Shown here: positions 1 through 6,281 of the stretch, piece after piece
Position numbering within the stretch: position 1 is the first letter of the stretch
How the letters are laid out: each line of letters opens with the position of its first letter
Assembly (NCBI GenBank): GCA_016463045.1
Contig: JAEMSB010000143.1
Span: forward strand, 1 to 9,168
DNA: 9,168 nucleotides
Reading direction: 5' to 3'
Origin: Niveispirillum sp.
Lineage (GTDB): Bacteria > Pseudomonadota > Alphaproteobacteria > Azospirillales > Azospirillaceae
Program-made: the position numbers and the translations under genes
The notes under the pieces: model-generated
Seen by the model: only the letters and a program-made list of their open reading frames with translations
Told to the model about the DNA's origin: nothing
Databases searched by the model: none

Positions 1-103
1 GTCGCTGTCCTTCTCCGGCCCCTTCCTCTACTACAGCAGCCGCCGGCATGTGCCGGGACCGCTCAGGGCGCTGGTGGACTGGCTGCGCAGCCATGGATCC
101 TGA
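1..103 (+). CDS. LysR-type transcriptional regulator, C-terminal end (partial)
   Basis: Only the last 33 codons are present, read from base 2 to the TGA at 101-103; the rest lies left of the window. The peptide includes PFLYYSSRRHVPGPLRALVD followed by WLR close to the stop. This is the usual ending of the LysR effector-binding domain: a hydrophobic strand, a Y(P/S)SRR-type turn, then a final amphipathic helix with a (F/V)(I/V)DWLR-like ending. In this family the C-terminal domain binds a small effector and an N-terminal winged helix binds DNA; neither can be judged here. It converges on the minus-strand membrane-protein genes, so its targets are more likely to the left. The family call rests on a short tail, so confidence is moderate. 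Confidence 0.7.
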   Translation, partial: SLSFSGPFLYYSSRRHVPGPLRALVDWLRSHGS

Positions 104-144
104 ACTTAGGCGCCACTTCACATTGACTGGAAACACCCCACACC

Positions 145-170
145 GTCATCCCGGCGAAGGCCGGGACCCA
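145..170. repeat. REP-like intergenic palindrome
   Basis: The sequence GTCATCCCGGCGAAGGCCGG and the bases after it form a 7-bp stem, TCCCGGC (149-155) with GCCGGGA (160-166), around a GAAG loop. It resembles the widespread proteobacterial GTCATCCCGGCGAAnGCCGGGAtCCA repeat, which when read in reverse gives WxPAFAGMT-like peptides in spurious gene calls. It lies between the end of the LysR gene and the convergent end of the first minus-strand gene, the usual place for such elements. It may help end transcription or stabilise 3' ends. Only one copy is visible, so repetition in the genome is inferred from resemblance. Confidence 0.65.
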
Positions 171-238
171 GCGTGAGGCGCGGTCAGCGCCGATATCACT
201 CTTGTTGCGGCGCCAGGTGCGTCTATCAACAGCCCCTT

Positions 239-265
239 GAGATTGGCTAAACCGCAATCAATCTC
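239..265. terminator. Possible bidirectional terminator hairpin between convergent genes
   Basis: GAGATTG (239-245) and CAATCTC (259-265) are perfect 7-bp inverted arms around a 13-nt loop, 9 nt beyond the stop codon of the minus-strand gene. Neither strand has a T-run after the stem, so this is not a textbook intrinsic terminator. The position between two converging genes is the main support. Confidence 0.3.
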
Positions 266-273
266 GTCATTCC

Positions 274-837
274 CTACGCCCCGCCAAACGCCGCCCGCAA
301 CGCCCGGCCCTCCCGCCTGACCGCCTTCACCCGGCCCCAGAGCATCCAGGCCCAGACCAGCGCCATAAAGATGGACGGCCCATCCCCATCCATCACATCC
401 AGCCCCTTGACCCAGGTCAGCACATAAAGCGGCCCCGCCAGCGACAGGATCAGGACCAGCCGCAGCAGGCGCGGCGGCCAGGGCTGTTCCGGGGCAAGCC
501 GCAGCGCACCCTCAAACGGCACACCCCGCGCACAGACCTCCGTCACAAAGAACAGCCGCAGCGCGGCACACCACAGGAACCCCGCAACCGCCAGGGCCAG
601 CGCCAAAGGCCACTCTCGCTCCGCAAGCAACAGCGCCACCAGCGTCAGACCCAGCCCCGCCACCATGGCCGCGACGCAGCCACCTTGCAGCCAGCCCATC
701 CGATCACTTCGAATGCGGGCAATACGCGGCCTGATCCCCTGCGCCACCCGCTCCGCCGACAGGACCGGTGGTTCCAGGAGCGGCGTGACACGCTCATGCC
801 AGTAAAGTTGGCCGTGATCATCCTGATAAAGCGGCAT
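274..837 (-). CDS. Four-helix membrane protein of unknown function, paralogue of the adjacent upstream gene
   Basis: The 187-residue protein is not one I recognise. It has a soluble N-terminal region of about 48 residues, then four hydrophobic stretches at roughly 50-72, 77-98, 124-143 and 154-169, ending in a basic tail (KAVRREGRALR). This suggests an inner-membrane protein. There is no signal peptide, enzyme motif or metal site. The N-terminus MPLYQDDHGQLYW closely matches MALYQDDLGNVYW in the neighbouring gene, and ALRLAPEQPW (111-120) matches ALRLLRPQPW there, so the two are tandem duplicates. The start is 6 nt after the neighbour's stop codon, so they are almost certainly co-transcribed; the ribosome binding site is weak, and translational coupling is plausible. 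Coding confidence is high, function unknown. Confidence 0.8.
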   Translation of the reverse strand: MPLYQDDHGQLYWHERVTPLLEPPVLSAERVAQGIRPRIARIRSDRMGWLQGGCVAAMVAGLGLTLVALLLAEREWPLALALAVAGFLWCAALRLFFVTEVCARGVPFEGALRLAPEQPWPPRLLRLVLILSLAGPLYVLTWVKGLDVMDGDGPSIFMALVWAWMLWGRVKAVRREGRALRAAFGGA

Positions 838-843
838 TGCGGG

Positions 844-1398
844 TCAGGTCGGCTGGATGCGTGTGCGCAGAAGAGAAATCAAAAACCACCCCACCAGCGC
901 AATATTGAACAGGGCACCACATCCCATCAGCAGACCGACGGCCTGACGCCAGAAACCGATCTCATCGGCGCTCAGCAACTCCACGGTCATAGAGACAAAC
1001 ATGGTGGCAAGGGACAGTTTGCCGGCCAGTTCCAGCAGCAACGCCCCCCAAGGCTGCGGTCGCAGCAGGCGCAGGGCGGTCGATGGCACCACCCGCGTGC
1101 CGGTGCGCCGCACGATGACCATCTGACCGATCAGCGCGATCAGGACGGACAGGGCTGGGAACAGGCCGGCTTCCTCCCGCCCACCCATGATCAGCAGCAG
1201 CAGCGCCACCAATGCCAGCAGCAGGGAAACGCCCCCGATCAACCGCCCCGACCAGACCAGACTGTCCAGCCGATGCCCGTGTATCTGAAAGGGCCGCTCC
1301 CACGGCACGTCCCGCTCTCCCTCCACCGGTGCGGAAATGAGTCGATCCACCGTGTCGGACCAATAGACATTGCCTAGATCATCCTGATAAAGCGCCAT
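844..1398 (-). CDS. Four-helix membrane protein of unknown function, first gene of a tandem pair
   Basis: The 184-residue protein has the same plan as its downstream paralogue: a soluble N-terminus starting LYQDD.G..YW, then hydrophobic stretches at about 52-71, 77-96, 119-141 and 151-176. The conserved ALRLLRPQPW (108-117) lies in the loop before the third helix in both. The ATG at 1396-1398 has a good GAGG ribosome binding site (complement of 1404-1407, spacer 5 nt), which fixes the start. No catalytic or transport motif is visible. Overall identity to the paralogue looks low outside the N-terminal motif and the loop, suggesting an old duplication with those two segments under constraint. 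A small sensor or scaffold role in the membrane is possible but is speculation. Confidence 0.8.
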   Translation of the reverse strand: MALYQDDLGNVYWSDTVDRLISAPVEGERDVPWERPFQIHGHRLDSLVWSGRLIGGVSLLLALVALLLLIMGGREEAGLFPALSVLIALIGQMVIVRRTGTRVVPSTALRLLRPQPWGALLLELAGKLSLATMFVSMTVELLSADEIGFWRQAVGLLMGCGALFNIALVGWFLISLLRTRIQPT

Positions 1399-1403
1399 GC
1401 CAG

Positions 1404-1407
1404 CCTC
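1404..1407 (-). promoter_or_regulatory. Ribosome binding site for the first membrane-protein paralogue
   Basis: GAGG on the minus strand, 5 nt before the ATG at 1396-1398. It supports that start and independent translation of this gene. Confidence 0.6.
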
Positions 1408-1444
1408 GCGAAGTCGGTTGCAGGGGCGGAGGTTTGTACTCTTG

Positions 1445-1472
1445 AATATAGAGCCTTACCCCCACCGGTCCA
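1445..1472 (-). promoter_or_regulatory. Candidate sigma70-type promoter for the tandem membrane-protein genes
   Basis: On the minus strand TGGACC (complement of 1467-1472, 4 of 6 to TTGACA) and TATATT (complement of 1445-1450, 5 of 6 to TATAAT) are separated by 16 nt. The expected start site is about 40 nt upstream of the ATG at 1398. The gap from the amidohydrolase is 97 nt, enough for a separate transcription unit. A small hairpin, CCGGT (1465-1469) with ACCGG (1478-1482), overlaps the -35 region. Confidence 0.45.
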
Positions 1473-1495
1473 GTGGCACCGGCCCCTGCTCCACA

Positions 1496-2842
1496 TCACA
1501 TCTTCGGCACGAACGTCACCGGCGCCCCGTCCTGCTTATGCACCGTGCCCCGGCGCATGACGAACTGTACGCGGCTCAGTTCGGTCACATCCTCGATAGG
1601 GTTCTTGGCGACGGCGATGATGTCGGCATCCTTGCCGGCTTCCAGGGTGCCAATGCGGCTGCCCCGGTCCAGAAGGTCGGCGGCGTTCACGGTGGCGGCC
1701 TTGATGGCATCGGCCGCCGGCATGCCGGCTTCGACCATCAACTTGAACTCATAGGCGTTGGTGCCATGGGCGGACACGCCGCTGTCAGTGCCAAAGGCGA
1801 CCTTGACGCCGTTCTTCACGGCATTGCCGAAGCTGGCCTTCATCCGCTCACCCACATCCAGGGCCTTGGCGGCCTGGGCCGGGGTCAGGGTGGTGCTGTT
1901 CTTGGCCATGTTGACGACCGTGTATCCGGCCAGAAGCGTGGGCACCAGATAGGCGCCCTTTTCTTTCAGCAGCTTGATGCTGTCCTGGTCCAGATAGGAA
2001 CCATGCTCGACACTATCCACCCCACTGCGCAGGGCCAGATTGATGCCGCCCGCGGCGTGCGCGTGGCTGGCCACCTTCTTGCCCATCATATGGGCCGTCT
2101 CGATGATGGCCTTGGCCTCATCCTCGAACATCTGCTGGCCGGTGCCGGCGGCGATGTTGGACAGCACACCGCCCGTGGTGGCCAGCTTGATGACGTCGGC
2201 GCCCTTGCGGATCTGCTCCCGCACGGCGCGGCGGCAATCATCGGCACCGTTGCAGATGCTTTCGGGCCGCAGGGCGTGGGTGACCTCCTCGCTGAAGCCA
2301 TTGACGTCGCCATGGCCGGCGGTGATGGAGATCATCATGCCCGCGGCCAGGATGGTCGGCCCTTCGACCTCACCCTTGTTGATGGCATCGCGCAGGGCAA
2401 AGCCGGTGCGGGCGGGAGAGCCTAAGTCACGAACCGTGGTAAAGCCGGCCATCAGGGTACGGTTGGCATAGACGACACCGTCCAGCACCGTCTCCTCCGG
2501 GTCGTCCTGCACCTCGGCCAACTGCGACCGCGGCCCCAACTCGCCCGTGATATGCACATGGCAATCGATCAGGCCGGGCAGGACGAAGGCATTCTTCAGG
2601 TCGATGGTCCGCGCATCGGCGGGCGCCCCAGCCCCGGCAGCATCCAGAAATCCAGCCTTGACCGCGCTGACCTTGCCGTCCGTGACGACCAGGGTCTGCT
2701 GGCTCAACGGCTTCTGTCCCGGAACCGCAAGCAGGGTGCCGGCATGGATCAGCACCGTTTCGGCCCCCGCCGCCCCGGTCAACAGCGCGACAGACGCCAC
2801 GGCCCCCGCCAAACGGCGGCGCCAGAGAGTATGCATCGACAT
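1496..2842 (-). CDS. Secreted metal-dependent amidohydrolase, dipeptidase/imidazolonepropionase-like
   Basis: This amidohydrolase-superfamily enzyme has 448 residues from the chosen ATG. A signal peptide is clear: basic RRR at 8-10, a hydrophobic core at about 11-22, and an AGA-E cleavage site near 27, so it should act in the periplasm. The binuclear metal motifs appear in order: HVH (His95, His97), a lysine suited to carboxylation in DVIKL (Lys219), SHAH (His260, His262), VEHG (His280) and GTDSG (Asp353). This set fits the family containing the Caulobacter Xaa-Arg/Lys and related dipeptidases, so peptide hydrolysis is the best guess; the substrate cannot be read from sequence. A GTG start 4 codons earlier (2854) is open, but GTGAGG ends 6 nt before the ATG at 2842, which favours the ATG. 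The transporter gene lies upstream on the same strand with a 74-nt gap. Confidence 0.88.
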   Translation of the reverse strand: MSMHTLWRRRLAGAVASVALLTGAAGAETVLIHAGTLLAVPGQKPLSQQTLVVTDGKVSAVKAGFLDAAGAGAPADARTIDLKNAFVLPGLIDCHVHITGELGPRSQLAEVQDDPEETVLDGVVYANRTLMAGFTTVRDLGSPARTGFALRDAINKGEVEGPTILAAGMMISITAGHGDVNGFSEEVTHALRPESICNGADDCRRAVREQIRKGADVIKLATTGGVLSNIAAGTGQQMFEDEAKAIIETAHMMGKKVASHAHAAGGINLALRSGVDSVEHGSYLDQDSIKLLKEKGAYLVPTLLAGYTVVNMAKNSTTLTPAQAAKALDVGERMKASFGNAVKNGVKVAFGTDSGVSAHGTNAYEFKLMVEAGMPAADAIKAATVNAADLLDRGSRIGTLEAGKDADIIAVAKNPIEDVTELSRVQFVMRRGTVHKQDGAPVTFVPKM

Positions 2843-2848
2843 GGATTG

Positions 2849-2852
2849 CCTC
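2849..2852 (-). promoter_or_regulatory. Ribosome binding site that decides the amidohydrolase start
   Basis: GAGG on the minus strand lies 6 nt before the ATG at 2840-2842. The alternative GTG at 2854 would overlap this site and has no good Shine-Dalgarno of its own, so the ATG is preferred. The 3' arm of a nested palindrome touches this site directly. Confidence 0.65.
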
Positions 2853-2891
2853 ACCCGGTGTTGTTATCCGTTACGGATGGAATGACCGGGT
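2853..2891. promoter_or_regulatory. 39-bp symmetric nested palindrome upstream of the amidohydrolase
   Basis: On the plus strand the order is ACCCGGT (2853-2859), 6 nt, ATCCG (2866-2870), TTA, CGGAT (2874-2878), 6 nt, ACCGGGT (2885-2891). The outer 7-bp and inner 5-bp arms share one centre and have equal 6-nt separations. As RNA it would fold into a stem with a 6x6 internal loop ending exactly at the GAGG ribosome binding site. As DNA it could be an operator with two half-site pairs. Function is inferred; the symmetry is directly visible. Confidence 0.5.
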
Positions 2892-2900
2892 TCGGCAGTG

Positions 2901-2918
2901 AAAGCAAGGGGTTGCTTT
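2901..2918. other. Hairpin at the transporter stop codon
   Basis: AAAGCAA (2901-2907) and TTGCTTT (2912-2918) are perfect 7-bp arms around a four-base loop, overlapping the TAA stop (2917-2919) of the transporter on the minus strand. The stem is AT-rich and has no T-run after it, so it may be a weak attenuator or a 3'-end stabiliser rather than a full terminator. Confidence 0.35.
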
Positions 2919-4413
2919 AACCTTCATCCTTGACGGCCAGCATTGCCACCGCCGCCAGGATCATCGACACACCCCCCAGGACCAGCGCCCAGATGGCCTC
3001 GCCCCCGAACCCGGCGCGCAGCACCGCACCCAGGATGCTGGCCGCCAGGACCTGCGGCACCACGATGAAGATGTTGAAGATGCCCATATAGACACCCATC
3101 TTCGCCGCCGGCACCGCCGCCGACAGGATGGAATAGGGCGAGGACAGGATCGACGACCAGGCAAAGCCCACCCCGATCATGGGCAGCCACAGCAGGTCCG
3201 GGTCCTTGATGAACATGAAGCTGATCAGGCCCGCCCCGCCCAGGCACAGGCTGAGCATATGCGCACCCCGCCGCCCGATACCACGCGCAATCACGGGCAG
3301 CAGGAAGGCCGCGATGGCCGCCACGCCATTATAGACGGCGAATAGCAGACCGACCCAGTCGGCCCCGTCATTATAGGCCTGGGAGGCCGTATCGCTGGTG
3401 CCATAATGAAAGGCGGTGACGGCGGATGTGGTGTAGATCCACATGGCGAACAGCGCGAACCAGCTGAAGAACTGCACAACAGCCAGCCGGCGCATCACCA
3501 CCGGCATGGCGAACAGGTCCTCCATCACCTCGCTGAACCCGTTCTGGCCGTTGCCGGCATTCTTCAGCCCGGCATGGACCAGCAGGCACAGGCCAAAAGC
3601 GATCAGGCCGGCCCCCAGAATATAGACCTCTTTTTCCAGGCCCAGCAGACCGACCGCTGCCGTCACAACAGCACCGACAAGGACCGACATCAGGCCCCAG
3701 CGGCGGAAATCGCCGGCGGGTCGGTCAGGGCGCGTCGCAGCATCCACCCCGCGCTGCGCCAGCCGTGCGGCCTCGAACGCTGCCATCTGTTCAGGCGAAT
3801 ATTCCTTCGTGGCCAGCACCGTCCACATCACGGCGATGAAGATGGCCGCCGCACCCACATAGAAGGCGATATGCACTGTCAACGGCACGACACCGGGGGC
3901 TGCCGTATTATCCATGCCGAACCAGTGGGTCAGCATCCAGGGCAGGGCCGAGGCACCGACGGCCCCCACCCCGATGAAAAAGCTCTGCGCGGCAAACCCG
4001 CTCATCCGCTGCTCATCGGGCAGCAGATCGCCGACAAAGGCGCGGAACGGTTCCATTGTGATATTGATGCTGGCATCCAGGATCCAGAGCATCGACGCCG
4101 CAAACCACAATGCCGGCGACGACGGCATGATCAGCAGCGACAGCGTGACCAGGATGGCGCCCACCAGGAAATAGGGCCGGCGGCGGCCCAGCCGTCCCCA
4201 GGTCTTGTCCGACATATGCCCGATGATGGGCTGCACCAGCAGACCGGTCAGGGGGGCCGCGACCCACAGAATGGCCAGCTCGTTGATATCGGCGCCCAGC
4301 GTCTGGAAAATGCGGCTGGCATTGGCGTTCTGCAACCCGAACGCCACCTGGATACCCAGGAAGCCGATGGACATGTTCCAGATCTGGATCAGGCTCAGCC
4401 TGGGCTTCTGCAT
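2917..4413 (-). CDS. MFS transporter, SLC45/GPH-like sugar:cation symporter family
   Basis: The 498-residue membrane protein has about twelve hydrophobic segments. The N-terminus has GLQNANASRIFQTLGA (26-41) in and after helix 1, the motif-A loop GHMSDKTWGRLGRRRP (65-80) between helices 2 and 3, and EPFRAFVGDLLPDEQR (121-136) after helix 4. This trio is typical of bacterial SLC45-like members of the MFS/GPH group, often found with maltose, sucrose or glucoside genes in alphaproteobacteria and xanthomonads. A cytoplasmic loop at about 203-238 separates the two six-helix halves. Uptake of a di- or oligosaccharide with a proton is the family expectation, but no glycosidase lies nearby; the neighbour is a dipeptidase-like amidohydrolase. 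The ATG at 4411-4413 is preceded on the minus strand by GGGGGAAATGGGACC. Substrate unknown. Confidence 0.87.
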   Translation of the reverse strand: MQKPRLSLIQIWNMSIGFLGIQVAFGLQNANASRIFQTLGADINELAILWVAAPLTGLLVQPIIGHMSDKTWGRLGRRRPYFLVGAILVTLSLLIMPSSPALWFAASMLWILDASINITMEPFRAFVGDLLPDEQRMSGFAAQSFFIGVGAVGASALPWMLTHWFGMDNTAAPGVVPLTVHIAFYVGAAAIFIAVMWTVLATKEYSPEQMAAFEAARLAQRGVDAATRPDRPAGDFRRWGLMSVLVGAVVTAAVGLLGLEKEVYILGAGLIAFGLCLLVHAGLKNAGNGQNGFSEVMEDLFAMPVVMRRLAVVQFFSWFALFAMWIYTTSAVTAFHYGTSDTASQAYNDGADWVGLLFAVYNGVAAIAAFLLPVIARGIGRRGAHMLSLCLGGAGLISFMFIKDPDLLWLPMIGVGFAWSSILSSPYSILSAAVPAAKMGVYMGIFNIFIVVPQVLAASILGAVLRAGFGGEAIWALVLGGVSMILAAVAMLAVKDEG

Positions 4414-4582
4414 GGTCCCATTTCCCCCAACGATTATGCTTATTGCCCGCGACCATGCGGGGGGTGTTTTCGCCCGTCAACGGGCGCCCCATTTGAATAC
4501 GTAGTCAGAAAGGCCGGGTGCGCGCGATGAATGCCAGCGCCCATGCCTGCGGGGACATCATCATTCCCCGGCGATAATCGCC

Positions 4583-4588
4583 TATGAT
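4583..4588 (+). promoter_or_regulatory. Possible -10 element for the glycosyltransferase
   Basis: TATGAT matches TATAAT at 5 of 6 positions, about 38 nt before the TTG start and upstream of the ribosome binding site. The -35 region at a 17-nt spacing (ATCATT) is poor, so this is tentative. Confidence 0.25.
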
Positions 4589-4611
4589 ATCTACATAGCC
4601 CGTCGCGGTTT

Positions 4612-4616
4612 GGAGG
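4612..4616 (+). promoter_or_regulatory. Ribosome binding site supporting a TTG start
   Basis: GGAGG lies 9 nt before the TTG at 4626. An in-frame TAG at 4596-4598 blocks extension upstream and no in-frame ATG or GTG lies between, so TTG is the natural start. Confidence 0.7.
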
Positions 4617-4625
4617 GGGCTCCCT

Positions 4626-6182
4626 TTGTCGTCAGATGCCGTCGCTGAATTAAGGGCCGCCAAGCCCACCTTGCTGTTCATCCGGCATCCCCTGACGGGT
4701 GGGCTTCTGCATCAGCTGTGGGAACAGCCCTACATCACCTCCTTCCAGCACCGTTTCAACGTCATCCTGGTTGAGGAGGATTGCGATCTTTCCGCCTTGT
4801 GTGACCGGCATGCGCCGGACCTGATTGTCTTTCGCGGCGCCTATTCCGCACCACATCGCCGCATCACCGTCGCCAACGCCCACAGCAATCGGCATATCCC
4901 GCGGGTGGCCCTGGCGCTGCCGGATTGTTTCTGTACAAGCCGTATCGCGAATTTCCAGGATATGGAGGCTTGGGGATGCGATGTGTGGCTTGCTCCGACC
5001 AGCTTCGCCGAACACGCACCAGAGGCCGCCTCGCGCGCCTTTGGCATGCCCCTGGTCTTCGATGATCAGATGTGCGTTGACCATGGATTTGAACGCGACA
5101 TCCCCATCTGGACAGTCGGCGCGCTGACACAGGACCGGCCCTGGCGCGTGCGCACGGTGGGCAATCTCAACGCCCGTTTCCCCGATCAGGTCCAGAGCAG
5201 CCCTCATCCCGGCTATGGCCGGGAGGTGAAGAACGGTCTGGTGGGGGCCGATTTTTTCCGCACCATGGCACGGGCCCGGTTTTCCCTGACCGACGGCACC
5301 ATCTTCCACGCCGTGGTGCGCAAGCATCTGGAAATTCCGGCCTGTGGGACCGTCCTGCTGGCGGAACCGATGGAATGCATGCCCGAATACGGGTTCGTCG
5401 ATATGGAGAATTGCGTCCTTGATGACGGCGAGGCGCTGATGGACAAGGTTGCCCTGCTGCTGAAGGATGAGGACCGGCGCCGCGCCGTCGCCCGTGCCGG
5501 GCACGATCTTGTTCACTCCCGTCACGCTGCCTCGAAAAGCGACTTTCTCTATAACTGGTTCATGGCGTGGCGCGCCTTGCGCCCCGGACAGACCCTTGTG
5601 CAGCACGGCCTGTTCGGACCGTATGAGGCCGTGTCGGACGGCCGCCAGGGCCTGATCTCAAGCTACACATGGGCACCCGACCTGTTGAGCCGGATGATCA
5701 ATCAGGCAGAGCAGGATTACGCGCGCGGCGACTATGATGCAGCCGCCATACAGGCGCAGGCAGCCCTTGATATCCGGATCGAGCATGCGCCGGCCCGCTT
5801 CCTGCTCAACCGCATCCTGCTGCGCCGGGGGCGGGCGGCAGAAGTCATTCAGCCGCATGTGGGCCTGTTCCAGTTCAATTTCTCCCGGACCTACTACGCC
5901 ACCCCGGAACCGGACCCGGTGGAGCTTGCCTGGTGGGTGTTCGCCCATGTTTGCAACCGGCAACTCGATCTGGCCGAAGCGTTGCTGAACACATTCCCCA
6001 ATATCCGCCATGCAGAGCTGCGCCGCGTGGCCTGGCTGGTGTCCAGCCTGAAGGGGCGTGCAGCCCCACTGCCGGCAGCGGCACTGCCGGATGACCGGCC
6101 AAGCGTGATGCATACAACGGCGCCGTCGTTCTCGAACTGGATGGCCGAAATCCTGCCGCTGCTGAACCTGCACTGGAACTAG
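4626..6182 (+). CDS. CgeB-like GT-B glycosyltransferase with C-terminal helical (TPR-like) region
   Basis: The 518-residue cytosolic protein starts at TTG. The N-terminal half has alternating strands and helices (PTLLFIRHP at 14-22, FNVILVEED at 44-52, DLIVFRG at 65-71, RVALALPD at 93-100), as in a GT-B fold. The second half has the family 1 nucleotide-sugar-binding pattern: RKHLEIPACGTVLLAEP (232-248), then a D-E-ALMDKVALLLKDEDRRRAVARAG segment (268-292) and a following His (H297-R-H region). This matches the Glyco_trans_1_2 domain found in CgeB/DUF3880-type proteins. Residues about 355-405 look like one or two TPR-like helical hairpins, and the rest is not recognised. It probably adds sugar to a glycan or surface/flagellar protein, but donor and acceptor are unknown. 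No sugar-biosynthesis genes are adjacent. Confidence 0.78.
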   Translation: MSSDAVAELRAAKPTLLFIRHPLTGGLLHQLWEQPYITSFQHRFNVILVEEDCDLSALCDRHAPDLIVFRGAYSAPHRRITVANAHSNRHIPRVALALPDCFCTSRIANFQDMEAWGCDVWLAPTSFAEHAPEAASRAFGMPLVFDDQMCVDHGFERDIPIWTVGALTQDRPWRVRTVGNLNARFPDQVQSSPHPGYGREVKNGLVGADFFRTMARARFSLTDGTIFHAVVRKHLEIPACGTVLLAEPMECMPEYGFVDMENCVLDDGEALMDKVALLLKDEDRRRAVARAGHDLVHSRHAASKSDFLYNWFMAWRALRPGQTLVQHGLFGPYEAVSDGRQGLISSYTWAPDLLSRMINQAEQDYARGDYDAAAIQAQAALDIRIEHAPARFLLNRILLRRGRAAEVIQPHVGLFQFNFSRTYYATPEPDPVELAWWVFAHVCNRQLDLAEALLNTFPNIRHAELRRVAWLVSSLKGRAAPLPAAALPDDRPSVMHTTAPSFSNWMAEILPLLNLHWN

Positions 6183-6281
6183 GCGGCGGGTACTATTATG
6201 ACCGGCCATTGATACATTCCTTTCCTTGCCGGCACCGCTCCCCTTATCCTTGGCGCTGACCTGTGCTTCCGGGGATTATGA
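6183..6281 (+). other. Spacer between glycosyltransferase and FAD oxidase
   Basis: This 99-nt gap has no clear terminator or promoter. GGGGA at 6271-6275 is the likely ribosome binding site for the ATG at 6282, with a 6-nt spacer. A second ATG at 6278-6280 is out of frame and leads nowhere useful. Confidence 0.4.

Larger units (their letters stand above)
4414..4625. promoter_or_regulatory. Divergent intergenic region between transporter and glycosyltransferase
   Basis: This 212-nt gap must carry promoters for both directions. It has two perfect hairpins: CGCCCG-TCAA-CGGGCG (4471-4486), which is flanked by TTTT on its left, and CGGGGA (4550-4555) with TCCCCG (4565-4570). CATAAT on the minus strand near 4433-4438 is a possible -10 for the transporter but has no good -35. 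The 4471-4486 palindrome lies about 60 nt upstream of the transporter start, a reasonable place for a repressor operator. I cannot name the regulator. Confidence 0.4.

Noticed and set aside
63..257. Small minus-strand open frame containing WVPAFAGMT
   Set aside because: The WxPAFAGMT peptide is the usual artefact of translating the REP-like repeat.
1465..1482. Small hairpin (CCGGT/ACCGG) after the amidohydrolase stop as a terminator
   Set aside because: The stem is only 5 bp and no T-run follows on the minus strand; it overlaps a better-supported promoter.
1397..2425. Long plus-strand open frame (342 codons) opposite the amidohydrolase
   Set aside because: It is antisense to a gene with intact catalytic motifs, has low-complexity Gly/His/Gln-rich translation, and matches no family; long shadow frames are common in GC-rich DNA.
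3406..4530. Plus-strand open frame (374 codons) opposite the MFS transporter
   Set aside because: The translation is rich in His, Gln, Arg and Pro with no domain pattern, while the opposite strand encodes a clear transporter.
4650..5606. Minus-strand open frame (318 codons) opposite the glycosyltransferase
   Set aside because: No recognisable motifs or ribosome binding site; the plus-strand frame has the glycosyltransferase signature throughout.
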